Shown: in pieces, positions 54,757 through 63,986 of the stretch | Numbering within the stretch: position 1 is the first letter of the stretch | Layout: the number at the start of each line of letters is the position of its first letter | Notes under the pieces: model-generated | What the model saw: only the letters and a program-made list of their open reading frames with translations | What the model was told of the DNA's origin: nothing | Database searches by the model: none | Translations under genes and position numbers: made by a program | NCBI GenBank assembly: GCA_963738425.1 | Contig: CAVTWT010000002.1 | Span: 124,001 to 188,000, forward strand | From: CADEEN01 sp963738425 | Lineage (GTDB): Bacteria; Pseudomonadota; Gammaproteobacteria; Burkholderiales; Burkholderiaceae_C | Direction: 5' to 3' | Length of the DNA stretch: 64,000 nt

Positions 54757-54881
54757 GGAAGGAGGGGTCGAGGGATGGAGCGCGCTCACACCGCCGATGT
54801 TCCTGGGCCTCCGGTGCGCTGTCAACGAAAGGCTCCCCCTAGACCGCATCCGCATGTTCGAGGCGATACGATGCGTGAATT

Positions 54882-54970
54882 TGGACCACCCCCGAAGCGG
54901 CTTTGCCGCTTCCCCCTCAAGGGGGCACCGCCAGTGGACTGACAGAGCCAGATCCACGGCGGTTGCTTGG
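54882..54970 (+). repeat. GC-rich spacer repeat, copy B
   Basis: CCACCCCCGAAGCGGCTTTG, CCCCCTCAAGGGGG, CAGTGGACTGACAG, then AGCCAGATCCACGGCGGTTG. It is closely similar to 52785-52872 and lies upstream of the glutathione peroxidase gene. Confidence 0.75.
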
Positions 54971-55001
54971 GAAAACCCTTGCTTCACGTAGAGAGGTTCT
55001 C

Positions 55002-55493
55002 ATGACTCCGTCTTCCTTGTTCGAGTTCTCGTCAACGTCGATCGCCGGAAAGCCAGCCGACTTTGCAGCCCGCCGTGGGCATGTGTTTCTCATCGTCAAC
55101 ACCGCCAGCGCCTGCGGCTTCACGCCGCAGTTCAAGGGCCTCGAAAAGCTGTGGGAAGACTACCGGGACCGTGGCCTGGTGGTCGTCGGCTACCCCTGCA
55201 ACCAGTTCGGCGCGCAAGACCCCGGCAGCAACGGCGAGATCGCCTCATTTTGCGAGATGAACTACGGCGTCAGCTTTCCGCTGATGGCCAAGGTCGATGT
55301 CAATGGCGCCAGCGCCGACCCATTGTGGAACTGGCTCAAGGCCGCAGCGCCCGGCATGCTCGGCAGCGAAGCCATCAAATGGAACTTCACAAAGTTCCTC
55401 GTCGGCCGCGACGGCAAGGTGATCAAGCGCTACGCGCCCAACGACGAGCCGGAGAAGCTGCGTGCGGACATCGAGAAGGCGCTGGCGGCATGA
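55002..55493 (+). CDS. Glutathione peroxidase-family thiol peroxidase
   Basis: A 163-residue thioredoxin-fold peroxidase. Peroxidatic Cys38 in VNTASACGFTPQF, the second-shell Gln in GYPCNQFGAQDPG and Trp-Asn in IKWNFTKFLV complete the catalytic tetrad. The extra Cys in YPCNQF may act as resolving Cys, making it thioredoxin-dependent. It reduces hydrogen and lipid peroxides. AGAGG lies seven bases before ATG 55002. Confidence 0.92.
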   Translation: MTPSSLFEFSSTSIAGKPADFAARRGHVFLIVNTASACGFTPQFKGLEKLWEDYRDRGLVVVGYPCNQFGAQDPGSNGEIASFCEMNYGVSFPLMAKVDVNGASADPLWNWLKAAAPGMLGSEAIKWNFTKFLVGRDGKVIKRYAPNDEPEKLRADIEKALAA

Positions 55494-55590
55494 GCGTCGC
55501 ACGGCTGTTCCGAAGACGCTCGCTCCCCGGGGCCAACACGGTGGCCCCTTCACTGCCATGGGGGACGGACCGCAGGGCCAAGGAGGCGAC

Positions 55591-56787
55591 ATGAGCGTTT
55601 TCGGTCATTTGGAGCCGTACGCAGGCGACCCGATCCTGAGCCTCAACGAGGCCTTCCAGAAGGACCCCCGGCCGCACAAGGTCAACCTGTCGATCGGCAT
55701 CTACTTCGACGACGACGGCCGCATCCCGGTGCTGGCCAGCGTGCGCGAGGCCGAGGCGCAGATGCTGGCCGCTGGCGGCACCAAGAGCTACCTGCCGATC
55801 GAGGGCGATGCTGCGATGCGGCACGCCGTGCAGGCGCTGCTGTTCGGTGCCGGGCATCCGGCCATCGAGTCCGGGCGCATCGCCACGCTGCAAACCGTTG
55901 GCTCGAGCGGCGGCCTGAAGGTCGGCGCCGACTTCATCCGCCGCTGGCTGCCCGACAGCCAGGTCTGGGTCAGCGACCCGACCTGGGACAACCACCGTGC
56001 GATGTTCGAAGGCGCCGGCATTGCCGTCCACACCTACCCGTACTACGACGCGAGGACGGGTGGCCTGAAGTTCGACGCCATGTGCGACGCGTTGCGCGCC
56101 TTGCCGCCGAAGAGCATCGTGCTTCTGCACGCCTGCTGCCACAACCCGACCGGCGTCGACCTGACGCGCGCGCAGTGGGACCAACTGGCGCCACTGCTGG
56201 CCGAGCGGCAACTGCTGCCCTACCTCGACCTGGCGTACCAGGGCTACGGCGACGGCATTGAAGAAGACGCCTACGCCGTGCGCCTGATGGCCGGCAAAGG
56301 CATGACCTTCATCGTTGCCAACTCGTTCTCGAAAAGCATGAGCGTGTACGGCGAGCGTGCTGGCGCTTTGAGTTTTGTCTGCAGTGACGCGGCCGAAGCC
56401 GATCTCGTGCTCGGACAGTTGAAGGCCACCGTGCGCCGCAACTACTCGAGCCCGCCGATCCACGCCGCCGGCATCGTCGCCCGCGTGCTCACCGATTCGA
56501 CGCTGCGGCCGCAATGGGAGGGCGAAGTGGCAGCGATGCGCGAACGCATCCTGGCGATGCGCAAGAGCTTGTATGCCGTGCTGTCTGCCAAGCTGCCGGG
56601 CCGCGACTTCGGCTACTTCCTGACCCAGCGCGGCATGTTCAGCTACACCGGCCTGAGTGCGGCGCAGGTCGACCGCCTGCGCGAAGAGCACGCGGTTTAT
56701 CTCGTGCGCTCGGGGCGCATGTGCGTGGCGGGCTTGAGCACAAAGAACGTCGAGCGGACGGCGGTGGCGTTTGCGGCCGTGCTCTGA
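55591..56787 (+). CDS. tyrB: Aromatic amino acid aminotransferase
   Basis: A 398-residue fold type I aspartate/tyrosine aminotransferase. Landmarks: SLNEAFQKDPRPHKVNLSIG, HACCHNPTGVDLT, YLDLAYQGYGDGIEEDAY, PLP lysine K248 in ANSFSKSMSVYGERAG, and the substrate Arg in RSGRMCVAGLS. AAGGAGG before ATG 55591 is an excellent ribosome site. It transaminates Tyr, Phe and Asp. Confidence 0.92.
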   Translation: MSVFGHLEPYAGDPILSLNEAFQKDPRPHKVNLSIGIYFDDDGRIPVLASVREAEAQMLAAGGTKSYLPIEGDAAMRHAVQALLFGAGHPAIESGRIATLQTVGSSGGLKVGADFIRRWLPDSQVWVSDPTWDNHRAMFEGAGIAVHTYPYYDARTGGLKFDAMCDALRALPPKSIVLLHACCHNPTGVDLTRAQWDQLAPLLAERQLLPYLDLAYQGYGDGIEEDAYAVRLMAGKGMTFIVANSFSKSMSVYGERAGALSFVCSDAAEADLVLGQLKATVRRNYSSPPIHAAGIVARVLTDSTLRPQWEGEVAAMRERILAMRKSLYAVLSAKLPGRDFGYFLTQRGMFSYTGLSAAQVDRLREEHAVYLVRSGRMCVAGLSTKNVERTAVAFAAVL

Positions 56788-56863
56788 GGCAAAGAGCCCC
56801 TAGCTCGCGGCGCTCGCGTCCCCCGAGGGGAGCGAGGCCGCTTGGGGCGGCCCGGCACTGGCC

Positions 56864-57636
56864 TCAGATGCAGCGCCCGCCATCGACCTCCATGCACACG
56901 CCGGTGACCATCGAGGCTTCGTCGCTGCACAGGTAGCAGGCGGCGTTGCCGAGGTCTTCGGGCGTCGAGAAACGGCCGATCGGGATCGTCGACAGGAACT
57001 TGGCGCGCATCTCCGGCGTGTCTTCGCCCATGAAGGTGGCCAGCAGCGGCGTCTCGCCGGCCACCGGGTTCAGTGCGTTGACGCGGATGCCTTGCGGCGC
57101 GAGCTCCACCGCGGCGGCGCGCGTGGCGGTGATGACCCAGCCCTTGCTGGCGTTGTACCAACACAGCCGCGGCCGTGGGCTGACACCGGCCGTGGAGGCG
57201 ATGTTGAGCACCACGCCGCGCAGGCCGCGCGCATCGGCCGCGCGTGCCTTGAAGCGCGGCACCGCTTCGCGCATCGCCAGGTAGATCGCCTTCATGTTGA
57301 TGGCGACGATGCGGTCGAAGTCGTGCTCGTCCAGAGTCTTCGAGCGGCTGCGGTTTGTGGCCGATGCCGGCGTTGTTGACGAGGATGTCGAGCGGCCCGA
57401 AAAAGCGCTCGGCGGCGTCGAACATGTTCTTCGTGTCGCTGGCGCTGCTGACATCGGCGCGCCAGGCGCGAGCAACGTTTTCGCCGCCCAGCGCCGCAGC
57501 CGCTCTTCTCTGCGGCATCGCCACGCAGATCGACCAGCAGCACCTTCGCGCCCTCGGCGACGAACTTGCGCGCGATGCCTTCGCCGAAGCCCGAGCCGGC
57601 GCCGGTGACGATCGCCACTTTGTCTTTCAACCGCAT
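56864..57636 (-). CDS. SDR-family oxidoreductase, two frameshifts
   Basis: About 256 residues after repair. NAD(P)-binding IVTGAGSGFGEGIARKF, ILVNNAGIGHKPQPL, catalytic SerTyr-Lys region in STAGVSPRPRLCWYNASKG and PVAGETPLLATFMG. The shifts are at 57506-57507 (one extra base) and 57341 (CTCGAAG to CTCAAG). It follows the aldehyde dehydrogenase by 18 bp, so the two probably oxidise an alcohol to an acid in steps. The substrate is unknown. Confidence 0.82.
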
Positions 57637-57654
57637 GCCGCTGCTCCCTTTGCG

Positions 57655-59115
57655 TCAACCGTGTTGGATGGCAATCGTCTTCAGCGCCGAAAAGCCGTAC
57701 AGCGCCTCGAAGCCCTTCTCGCGGCCGTGGCCGGACGACTTGACGCCGCCGAACGGCAGCTCGATGCCGCCGCCGGCGCCGTAGTTGTTGACGAAGACCT
57801 GGCCGCATTTCAGCGCCCGCGCCACGCGCAGCGCGCGGCTGCCGTCCTTCGTCCACACGCCGGCCACCAGGCCGTAGGCGGTGCCGTTGGCGATGCGGAT
57901 CGCGTCGGCCTCGCCGTCGAACGGGATCACCACCTGCACCGGGCCGAAGATTTCTTCCTGCGCCAGGCGCTGCGCTGCATCCACCGGCGCCAGCAACGTC
58001 GGCGCAACGTAGTGGCCGCGCGGCGGCAGATCGCGCGGCAACGGCGCTTGCGCGGCGACGCTCAGGCCGGTGTCGCGCGCCAAGGCCAGATAGCCCTCGA
58101 CGATCTCGCGCTGCCGCGCCGACACCAGCGGCCCGACATCGAGGTCGTCGATCGCCGGCCCGACGCGCAGCGCCCGGTAGCGCTCGGCCATGCGCTGCAC
58201 CACTTCGTCGAAGCGCGAGCGCTCGACGAGGATGCGCGACGCCGCCGAACAGGTCTGCCCCGCGTTCTGGATGCCGCCGTTGACGAGGAAGGGCAGCGCG
58301 GCATCGAGATCGGCATCGGCGAAGACGAGCTGCGGGCTCTTGCCGCCGAGTTCGAGCGTCACCGGAATCGTGTTCCTCGCCGCCGCGGCTTGCACGAGTT
58401 GCCCCACCGCCACCGAGCCGGTGAACGACAGGTGGGCCACGCCGCGGTGCGCCGTCAACGCCGCACCGGCTTCTTCGCCGAGGCCGGGCACGACGTTGAG
58501 CGCGCCCGCGGGCAGGCCCACTTCCAACGCCAGTTGCGCGACCGCCAGCGCGGTCAGGCACGCTTCTTCGGCCGGCTTCAACACACAGGCATTGCCCATC
58601 GCCAGCGCCGCGCCGACCGAGCGGCCGATGATCTGCATCGGGTAGTTCCAGGGCACGATGTGGCCGGTCACGCCATGCGGCTCGCGCAGCGTCAGCGCGG
58701 TGGTGCCCCGGGCATAAGGAATCGTCTCGCCCATCACCTTGTCGGCCGCGCCGCCGTAGAACTCGAAGTAGCGCGCCATCGCCACGGCGTCGTTGCGCGC
58801 TTGTTTGAGCGGCTTGCCGACGTCGAGCGCTTCGAGCTGCGCCAAGTCGTCGGCCGCTTCGAGCACGCGCGCCGACAGGCGCATCAGCAGGCGCCCGCGC
58901 TCGGCGGCGGTCAGGCGTCCCCACTCGCCGTCGAGCGCGGCTTGCGCGGCCTGCACTGCGGCGTCGATGTCGGTGGCGTTGCCACGCGCGATGGCGGCCA
59001 GCGTGCTGCCATCCGAGGGGTTCATCAGCGGCAGCGTCTCGCGCGACGCGCCGGCGCGCCACTGGCCGGCGATGAAGACACGATCGGTGGCGTCGAGAAG
59101 AGGCAGCGTTGGCAT
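57655..59115 (-). CDS. NAD-dependent aldehyde dehydrogenase
   Basis: A 486-residue ALDH. Catalytic Cys in QNAGQTCSAASR, general-base Glu in VTLELGGKSPQLVF, FTGSVAVGQLV and EEIFGPVQVVIPFD. The sequence is of the betaine-/aminoaldehyde-type group, without a clear substrate. Intact frame. First gene of a pair with the SDR gene; divergent from the ABC operon by 48 bp. Confidence 0.92.
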   Translation of the reverse strand: MPTLPLLDATDRVFIAGQWRAGASRETLPLMNPSDGSTLAAIARGNATDIDAAVQAAQAALDGEWGRLTAAERGRLLMRLSARVLEAADDLAQLEALDVGKPLKQARNDAVAMARYFEFYGGAADKVMGETIPYARGTTALTLREPHGVTGHIVPWNYPMQIIGRSVGAALAMGNACVLKPAEEACLTALAVAQLALEVGLPAGALNVVPGLGEEAGAALTAHRGVAHLSFTGSVAVGQLVQAAAARNTIPVTLELGGKSPQLVFADADLDAALPFLVNGGIQNAGQTCSAASRILVERSRFDEVVQRMAERYRALRVGPAIDDLDVGPLVSARQREIVEGYLALARDTGLSVAAQAPLPRDLPPRGHYVAPTLLAPVDAAQRLAQEEIFGPVQVVIPFDGEADAIRIANGTAYGLVAGVWTKDGSRALRVARALKCGQVFVNNYGAGGGIELPFGGVKSSGHGREKGFEALYGFSALKTIAIQHG

Positions 59116-59163
59116 CGACCGCTCCACGGAAAAGGCGACGATGCAGGATACTCCGGCGCGCCC

Positions 59164-60126
59164 ATGATCTGGTTCCTGCTCCAGCGCTTCGCCAGCTTCG
59201 CGGTCACGCTGGCCGTGGCCTCGCTGATCGTCTTCGCCGTGCTCGAAATCCTGCCCGGCAACCCGGCCGAGGTGATGCTCGGCGACACGGCCACGCCCGA
59301 GTCGCTGGCGGCGCTCGAAGCCAAGCTCGGCCTCGACAAGCCGGCTGCGGCGCGCTACTTGACGTGGGTCGGCGGCCTGCTGCAAGGCCAGAGCGCGACG
59401 AGCTATGCGTACGACACGCCGACCTTCGATCTGATCGCCGAACGTCTGGTCGTCAGCCTGCCGCTGGCGCTGCTGGCGATGGTGTTGACGGTGATCGTCG
59501 CGCTGGCCGCCGGGGTCTATGCGGCGGCGAACCACCGCAAGGCCGGCGACACCGGCGTCATGCTGCTGTCGCAGCTCGGCTTGTCGTTGCCGAACTTCTG
59601 GCTCGCCATCCTGCTGATCCTGCTGTTCGCGGTGCAGTTGCAGTGGGTCAGCGCCGGCGGCTTCCCCGGATGGACCGAAGACGAGGGCGGCGGGGTCTGG
59701 CCCGCACTGTCGTCGCTGCTGTTGCCCGCGCTGTCGTTGGCCGCCGTGCAGGCCGCGATCCTGGCGCGCGTGACGCGCTCGTCGGTGCTCGAAGCGCTGC
59801 GCGAGGACTATGTGCGCACCGCGCGCGCCAAGGGCCTGTCGCGCCGCCAGGTGCTGTGGCGCCATGTGCTGCGCAACGCGATGGTGCCGGTGCTGACGAT
59901 CATGGGCCTGCAGTTCGCCAACCTGATCACCGGCGCCATCATCGTCGAGAACGTCTTCGTGCTGCCGGGCATCGGGCGCCTCGTCTTCCAGGCGATCGGC
60001 AACCGCGATCTGGTGCTGGTGCGCGACGTGGTGATGCTGTTGGCGGCGGTGGTCGTGCTCGTCAACTTCATCGTCGATGTGCTGTATGCGGTGGTCGATC
60101 CTCGGTTGCGGGCGCGCCATGCTTGA
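59164..60126 (+). CDS. Dipeptide/oligopeptide-type ABC permease (DppB-like)
   Basis: A 320-residue permease with six helices. Start WFLLQRFASFAVTLAVASLI, GVYAAANHRKAGDTGVML, and the EAA loop EALREDYVRTARAKGLSRRQ that docks the ATPase. VENVFVLPGIGRLV is typical of DppB. Substrate may be a peptide, nickel or another small solute. First gene of a transport operon running off the window. Confidence 0.92.
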   Translation: MIWFLLQRFASFAVTLAVASLIVFAVLEILPGNPAEVMLGDTATPESLAALEAKLGLDKPAAARYLTWVGGLLQGQSATSYAYDTPTFDLIAERLVVSLPLALLAMVLTVIVALAAGVYAAANHRKAGDTGVMLLSQLGLSLPNFWLAILLILLFAVQLQWVSAGGFPGWTEDEGGGVWPALSSLLLPALSLAAVQAAILARVTRSSVLEALREDYVRTARAKGLSRRQVLWRHVLRNAMVPVLTIMGLQFANLITGAIIVENVFVLPGIGRLVFQAIGNRDLVLVRDVVMLLAAVVVLVNFIVDVLYAVVDPRLRARHA

Positions 60127-60208
60127 GCCGCGCGCGCCGGGCCGCCCCAAGCAAGCGGCTCCTCCCCGTGGGGGAGTGGCTGCGGTACACCGCGGCCGAG
60201 GGGCTGTC

Positions 60209-61035
60209 ATGTCGCGCTCGCTGCAACATCCGAGCTTCGCCATCGGTGCAGCTGCTCGTGCTGCTGCTGACTGCCGCAGCGCTGCTGTCGCTCGTCTGGA
60301 GCCCGTACCCGCCGGCCGACATCGACATCGCCAACAAGCTCGCCTCACCTTCGGCGGCGCATTGGCTCGGCACCGACAGCCTGGGCCGCGACATCGCCTC
60401 GCAACTGCTGGTCGGCGCGCAGAACTCGATCGCCGTCGGCGTCGTCGCCGTCGGCATCGGCGTTCTGCTCGGCGTGGCCATCGGCTGCCTGGCCGCGGCG
60501 CAGCGCGGCTGGGTCGAAGAGCTGCTGATGCGCAGCCAGCGACTTCACGTTCGCTTTCCCGGCGCTGCTGACCGCGATCATGCTGACCGCGATCTACGGC
60601 CCAGGCCTGCTGACCAGCATCGTCGCCATCGGCATCTTCAACATCCCGGTGTTCGCGCGCCTGGCGCGCGCCGCCGCCAACAGCGTCTGGTCGCGCGACT
60701 ACGTGCTCGCCGCGCGCGCTGCAGGAAAGGGCGCGTGGCGCATCACCACCGACCATGTGCTGCCCAACATCGCCAACGTGCTGATCGTGCAGATGACGAT
60801 CCAGTTCGCGCTGGCGATCCTCGCCGAAGCGGCATTGAGTTATCTCGGCCTGGGCACGCAGCCGCCGCAGCCGAGCTGGGGCCGCATGCTCAACGAGGCG
60901 CAGACGATGATGTTCCAGGCGCCGCTGCTGGCGGTCTATCCTGGCGTGGCGATCGCGCTGGCGGTGCTGGGCCTGAACCTGCTCGGCGACGGGCTGCGCG
61001 ATCTGTTGGACCCCAAGCTGGCGAGGCAACGATGA
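60209..61035 (+). CDS. Dipeptide/oligopeptide-type ABC permease (DppC-like), two frameshifts
   Basis: About 274 residues after repair. VQLLVLLLTAAALLSLVWSP, HWLGTDSLGRDIASQLLVGA and the EAA loop SRDYVLAARAAGKGAWRI with LGTQPPQPSWGRMLNEAQ are DppC signatures. Shifts: 60245-60246 (one extra G) and 60536-60537 (AGCCAGC to AGCAGC). Its TGA overlaps the next ATG as ATGA. An upstream in-frame ATG at 60119 would read through a GC-rich spacer, so 60209 is preferred. Confidence 0.85.
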
Positions 61036-61696
61036 AACCCTTGAAGATCGACTTCGTATCGGACGTGGCCTGCCCCTGGTGCGCCGTCGGCCTGAACGCG
61101 CTCGAACGGGCGCTGGAGCGCAGGCGGCGACATCGCCGTAGAGCTGCACATGCAGCCGTTCGAACTCAACCCGACGATGGCCGCGGAAGGCGCCAACGCG
61201 GCGCAGTACCTGAAGGCCAAGTACGGCATGAGCGACGAGCAGCTCGCTGTCAATCGCGCGCGCATCGCCGAGCGCGGCGCGGCGGAGGGCTTCACCTTCG
61301 GCACGCGCGAGCATGTGTGGAACACCTTCGACGCGCACCGCCTGCTGCATTGGGCCGGCATCGAAGGCGCCGGGGGCAGCAACGCGCGTTGAAGCATGCG
61401 CTGCTCAAGGCCTACCACGGCGAAGGCCGCAACCCCGGTGCGCACGACGTGCTGCTCGAACTCGCCGAGCAAGTCGGCCTGCCGGCCGAGCGCGCACGCG
61501 AAGTGCTGGAGAAGAATCAGTTCGCCGACGAGGTGCGCGAAGCCGAGCGTTTCTGGCATCAAGCGGGCATCCACTCGGTGCCCGCGGTGGTCATCAACCG
61601 CCAGCACCTGATCTCCGGCGGCCAGCCGAGCGAGGTCTTCGAGCAGGCGCTGCGGCAGATTGCCATGTGCCGGGCGCTGGAGTCGATGGCGCGTAA
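61032..61696 (+). CDS. DsbA/FrnE-family thioredoxin-fold protein, frameshifted
   Basis: About 220 residues. Active site CPWC (C14, C17) in FVSDVACPWCAVGLN, then LHMQPFELNPTMAAEGANAA and EHVWNTFDAHRLLHWA, then LKHALLKAYHGEGRNPGAHD and VPAVVINRQHLISGGQ with the cis-Pro. Shifts: near 61122 (extra A) and the GGGGG run at 61372-61376. The end is unclear: a TAA at 61694 overlaps the next ATG, otherwise it reads to 61781. Its ATG overlaps the permease stop. A disulphide or glutathione-linked oxidoreductase. Confidence 0.78.
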
Positions 61697-62197
61697 CGTC
61701 GAGATCAAGGCCCGCCTCCCGGCAGCATCGAGTCGCTGCTGCCGCGGGCTCGTGCGCTGGCCGATGGCCCTGAAGTCCTGATCGAGCAGGACGACACCTT
61801 CTTCACCTGTGCGCACGGCCGCTTGAAGCTGCGCGACTTCGGCGACGGCACGGGCGAGCTGATCCACTACGAACGCGCCGACGCCGAAGGTCCCAAGCTC
61901 TCCGACTACGTGCGTGCACCGACCAGCGACCCGGCCGCGTTGCGCGAAGCGCTGATTCGAGCGCAGGGCACCCAAGGCCGCGTGCGCAAGACGCGCTGGC
62001 TGCTGATGATCGGCCAGACACGCGTCCACCTCGACCGCGTGCACGGCCTCGGTGACTTCATGGAGCTCGAGGTCGTGTTGCGCGACGGCCAGAGCGCGGC
62101 CGATGGCGAGGCCGTGGCCGAGCGGTTGATGGTTGAGCTGGGAATCGCGCGCGAACAACGCGTGGCCGGTGCCTACCTCGATCTGCTCGCCCGATGA
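61686..62197 (+). CDS. CYTH-domain (class IV adenylate cyclase-like) protein, frameshifted
   Basis: About 170 residues after repair. The CYTH start MARNVEIKARL is EXEXK-like; further on come LKLRDFGDGTGELIHYERAD, RVRKTRWLLMIGQTRVHLDR and GDFMELEVVL, forming the triphosphate tunnel of charged strands. The frame needs one C restored at 61718-61720 (LPGSIESLLPRA). It may be a triphosphatase or cyclase. Why it lies in a transport operon is unknown. Its stop overlaps the next ATG as ATGA. Confidence 0.8.
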
Positions 62198-63173
62198 CCG
62201 CTCCGCTGCTCGACGTGCGTGACCTCACCGTCACGCTGCCGACGGCGCAAGGCCGCCGCGCCGCGCTGCGTGGCGTGTCGTTCACGCTCAGCCGCGGCGC
62301 CACGCTCGGCCTCGTCGGTGAATCGGGCTGCGGCAAGTCGTTGACGGCCTTGGCACTGATGGGCTTGCTGCCTGACGGCGCGCAAGTCACGGGATCGATC
62401 CGCTTCGACGGCCGCGAGCTGACCACGCTCGATGACGAGGCGATGGGCGCGCTGCGCGGCGACCGCATCGGCATGGTGTTCCAGGAACCGATGACGGCGC
62501 TGAACCCTGTTCATCGCATCGGCGACCAGATCGCCGAGTCGCTGCGCCTGCACAAGCAGATGAACGCCGCGGCGGCGCGCGCCGAAGCGCTGCGACTTGC
62601 TGGAGCGCGTGCAACTGCCGCGGGCGCGCGAGACGGCTCGATGCCTATCCGCATGAACTCTCCGGCGGCCAGCGCCAGCGGATCGTCATCGCGATCGCGC
62701 TCGCTTGTGGGCCCGACCTGCTGATTGCCGACGAGCCGACCACCGCGCTCGACGCGACGATCCAGCGCGAGGTGCTCGACCTGCTCGATGAGCTGCGGCG
62801 TGACAGCGGCATGGCGCTCTTGCTGATCAGCCACAACCTCGACGTGATGGCCGCGCGCGTCGAGCGCCTGGCGGTGATGTACGGCGGGCAGATCGTCGAA
62901 GCAGGCCCGACGCAAGAGGTCTTCGAACGTCGCGCGCACCCATACACGCGCGGGCTGTTCGCTGCGCGGCCGAGGATCGGCCTGGCACGCGGCACGCGCT
63001 TGGCCACGATCCGTGGCCGCGTGCCGGCCTTGCACGAGATGCCGGCGGGCTGTGCGTTCGCGGAGCGTTGCGACTTCGTGGCCGATGCATGCCTGACTGC
63101 GCCACCGGGCGAACAGGCCGTGAGCAGCACGCATGCGGTGCGCTGCATTCGCTGGCGGGAGGCTGCTGCATGA
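62194..63173 (+). CDS. ABC transporter ATPase (DppD-like), two frameshifts
   Basis: About 325 residues after repair. Walker A GESGCGKS, Q-loop FQEPMTALNPVHRIG, signature LSGGQRQRIVIAIALACGPD with Walker B LLIADEPTTALDATIQ, and the C-terminal oligopeptide-transport motif with CAFAERCDFVAD. Shifts: 62596-62598 (GACTTGCTG to GACTGCTG) and 62633 (GAGACGG to GAGCGG). Both lie between the Q-loop and the signature, so the raw frame could not give a working ATPase. Confidence 0.87.
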
Positions 63174-63976
63174 ACGCTTTGCTGCAAGTCACTTCGCTGA
63201 CGAAGCACTACACGCTGCCGCGCGCGCATCCATTCGCCACGATGGCAACGCTGACCGCACTCGACGACGTCAGCTTCACGCTCGATGCGGGCAAGACGCT
63301 TGGCATCGTCGGTGAATCCGGTTCGGGCAAGAGCACGCTGGCGCGTCTGGTGATGGCGCTCGAAGCCCCGACTTCAGGCAGCGTTGCGTTCGAGGGGCGC
63401 GACCTGCACCAACTCAGCCGCGACGGCTTGCGCCAGGCGCGGCGCCACTTCCAGATGGTCTTCCAGGACCCGTACAGCTCGCTCGACCCGCGCATGACCG
63501 TGGCACGCACCGTGGCCGAGCCGCTCGATCAACTCGAACACCGGACGCGCACACAACAGCGCGAGCGAGCCGCGGCGATGCTCGACGCGGTGGGCCTCAA
63601 CGCGGCGACCGATCTCGACAAATACCCGCACGAGTTCAGCGGCGGCCAGCGCCAGCGCATCGCGATCGCGCGCGCACTCGTCACGCAGCCCAGGCTGATC
63701 GTCGCCGACGAGCCGGTGAGCGCGCTCGATGTCAGCGTGCAGGCCCAGGTGCTCAATCTGATGCAGGATCTTCAGGAGCGCTTCGGCCTGGCCTACCTGT
63801 TCATCAGCCACGACCTGGCGGTGGTCGATCTGGTCTGCGACGAACTGATCGTGCTGCAGCACGGTCGGATCGTTGAACGCGGCGCCACCGACCACGTGCT
63901 CAATGCGCCGCAGCAGCCGTACACGCAGCGGCTGATCGAAGCGGTGCCGCGGCCAATGTGGCAGCATCCGCGCTGA
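63170..63976 (+). CDS. ABC transporter ATPase (DppF-like)
   Basis: A 268-residue ATPase with Walker A GESGSGKS, Q-loop FQDPYSSLDPRMTV, signature FSGGQRQRIAIARAL, Walker B IVADEPVSALD and switch His in LFISHDLAVV. The pair of DppD- and DppF-like ATPases is standard for this transporter class. ATG 63170 overlaps the DppD stop as ATGA. It is slightly shorter than the usual 320 residues, lacking the C-terminal extension. Confidence 0.92.
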   Translation: MNALLQVTSLTKHYTLPRAHPFATMATLTALDDVSFTLDAGKTLGIVGESGSGKSTLARLVMALEAPTSGSVAFEGRDLHQLSRDGLRQARRHFQMVFQDPYSSLDPRMTVARTVAEPLDQLEHRTRTQQRERAAAMLDAVGLNAATDLDKYPHEFSGGQRQRIAIARALVTQPRLIVADEPVSALDVSVQAQVLNLMQDLQERFGLAYLFISHDLAVVDLVCDELIVLQHGRIVERGATDHVLNAPQQPYTQRLIEAVPRPMWQHPR

Positions 63977-63980
63977 TTTC

Positions 63981-63986
63981 AGGAGG
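63981..63986 (+). promoter_or_regulatory. Ribosome-binding site of a gene leaving the window
   Basis: AGGAGG ten bases before an ATG at 63997-63999, the last codon in the window. A further gene of the ABC operon, possibly the solute-binding protein, probably begins here. Confidence 0.6.

Noticed and set aside
59116..61350. Minus-strand extension of the aldehyde dehydrogenase frame to over 1,200 codons
   Set aside because: The real start is at 59115; the extra part is a shadow of the plus-strand ABC genes.
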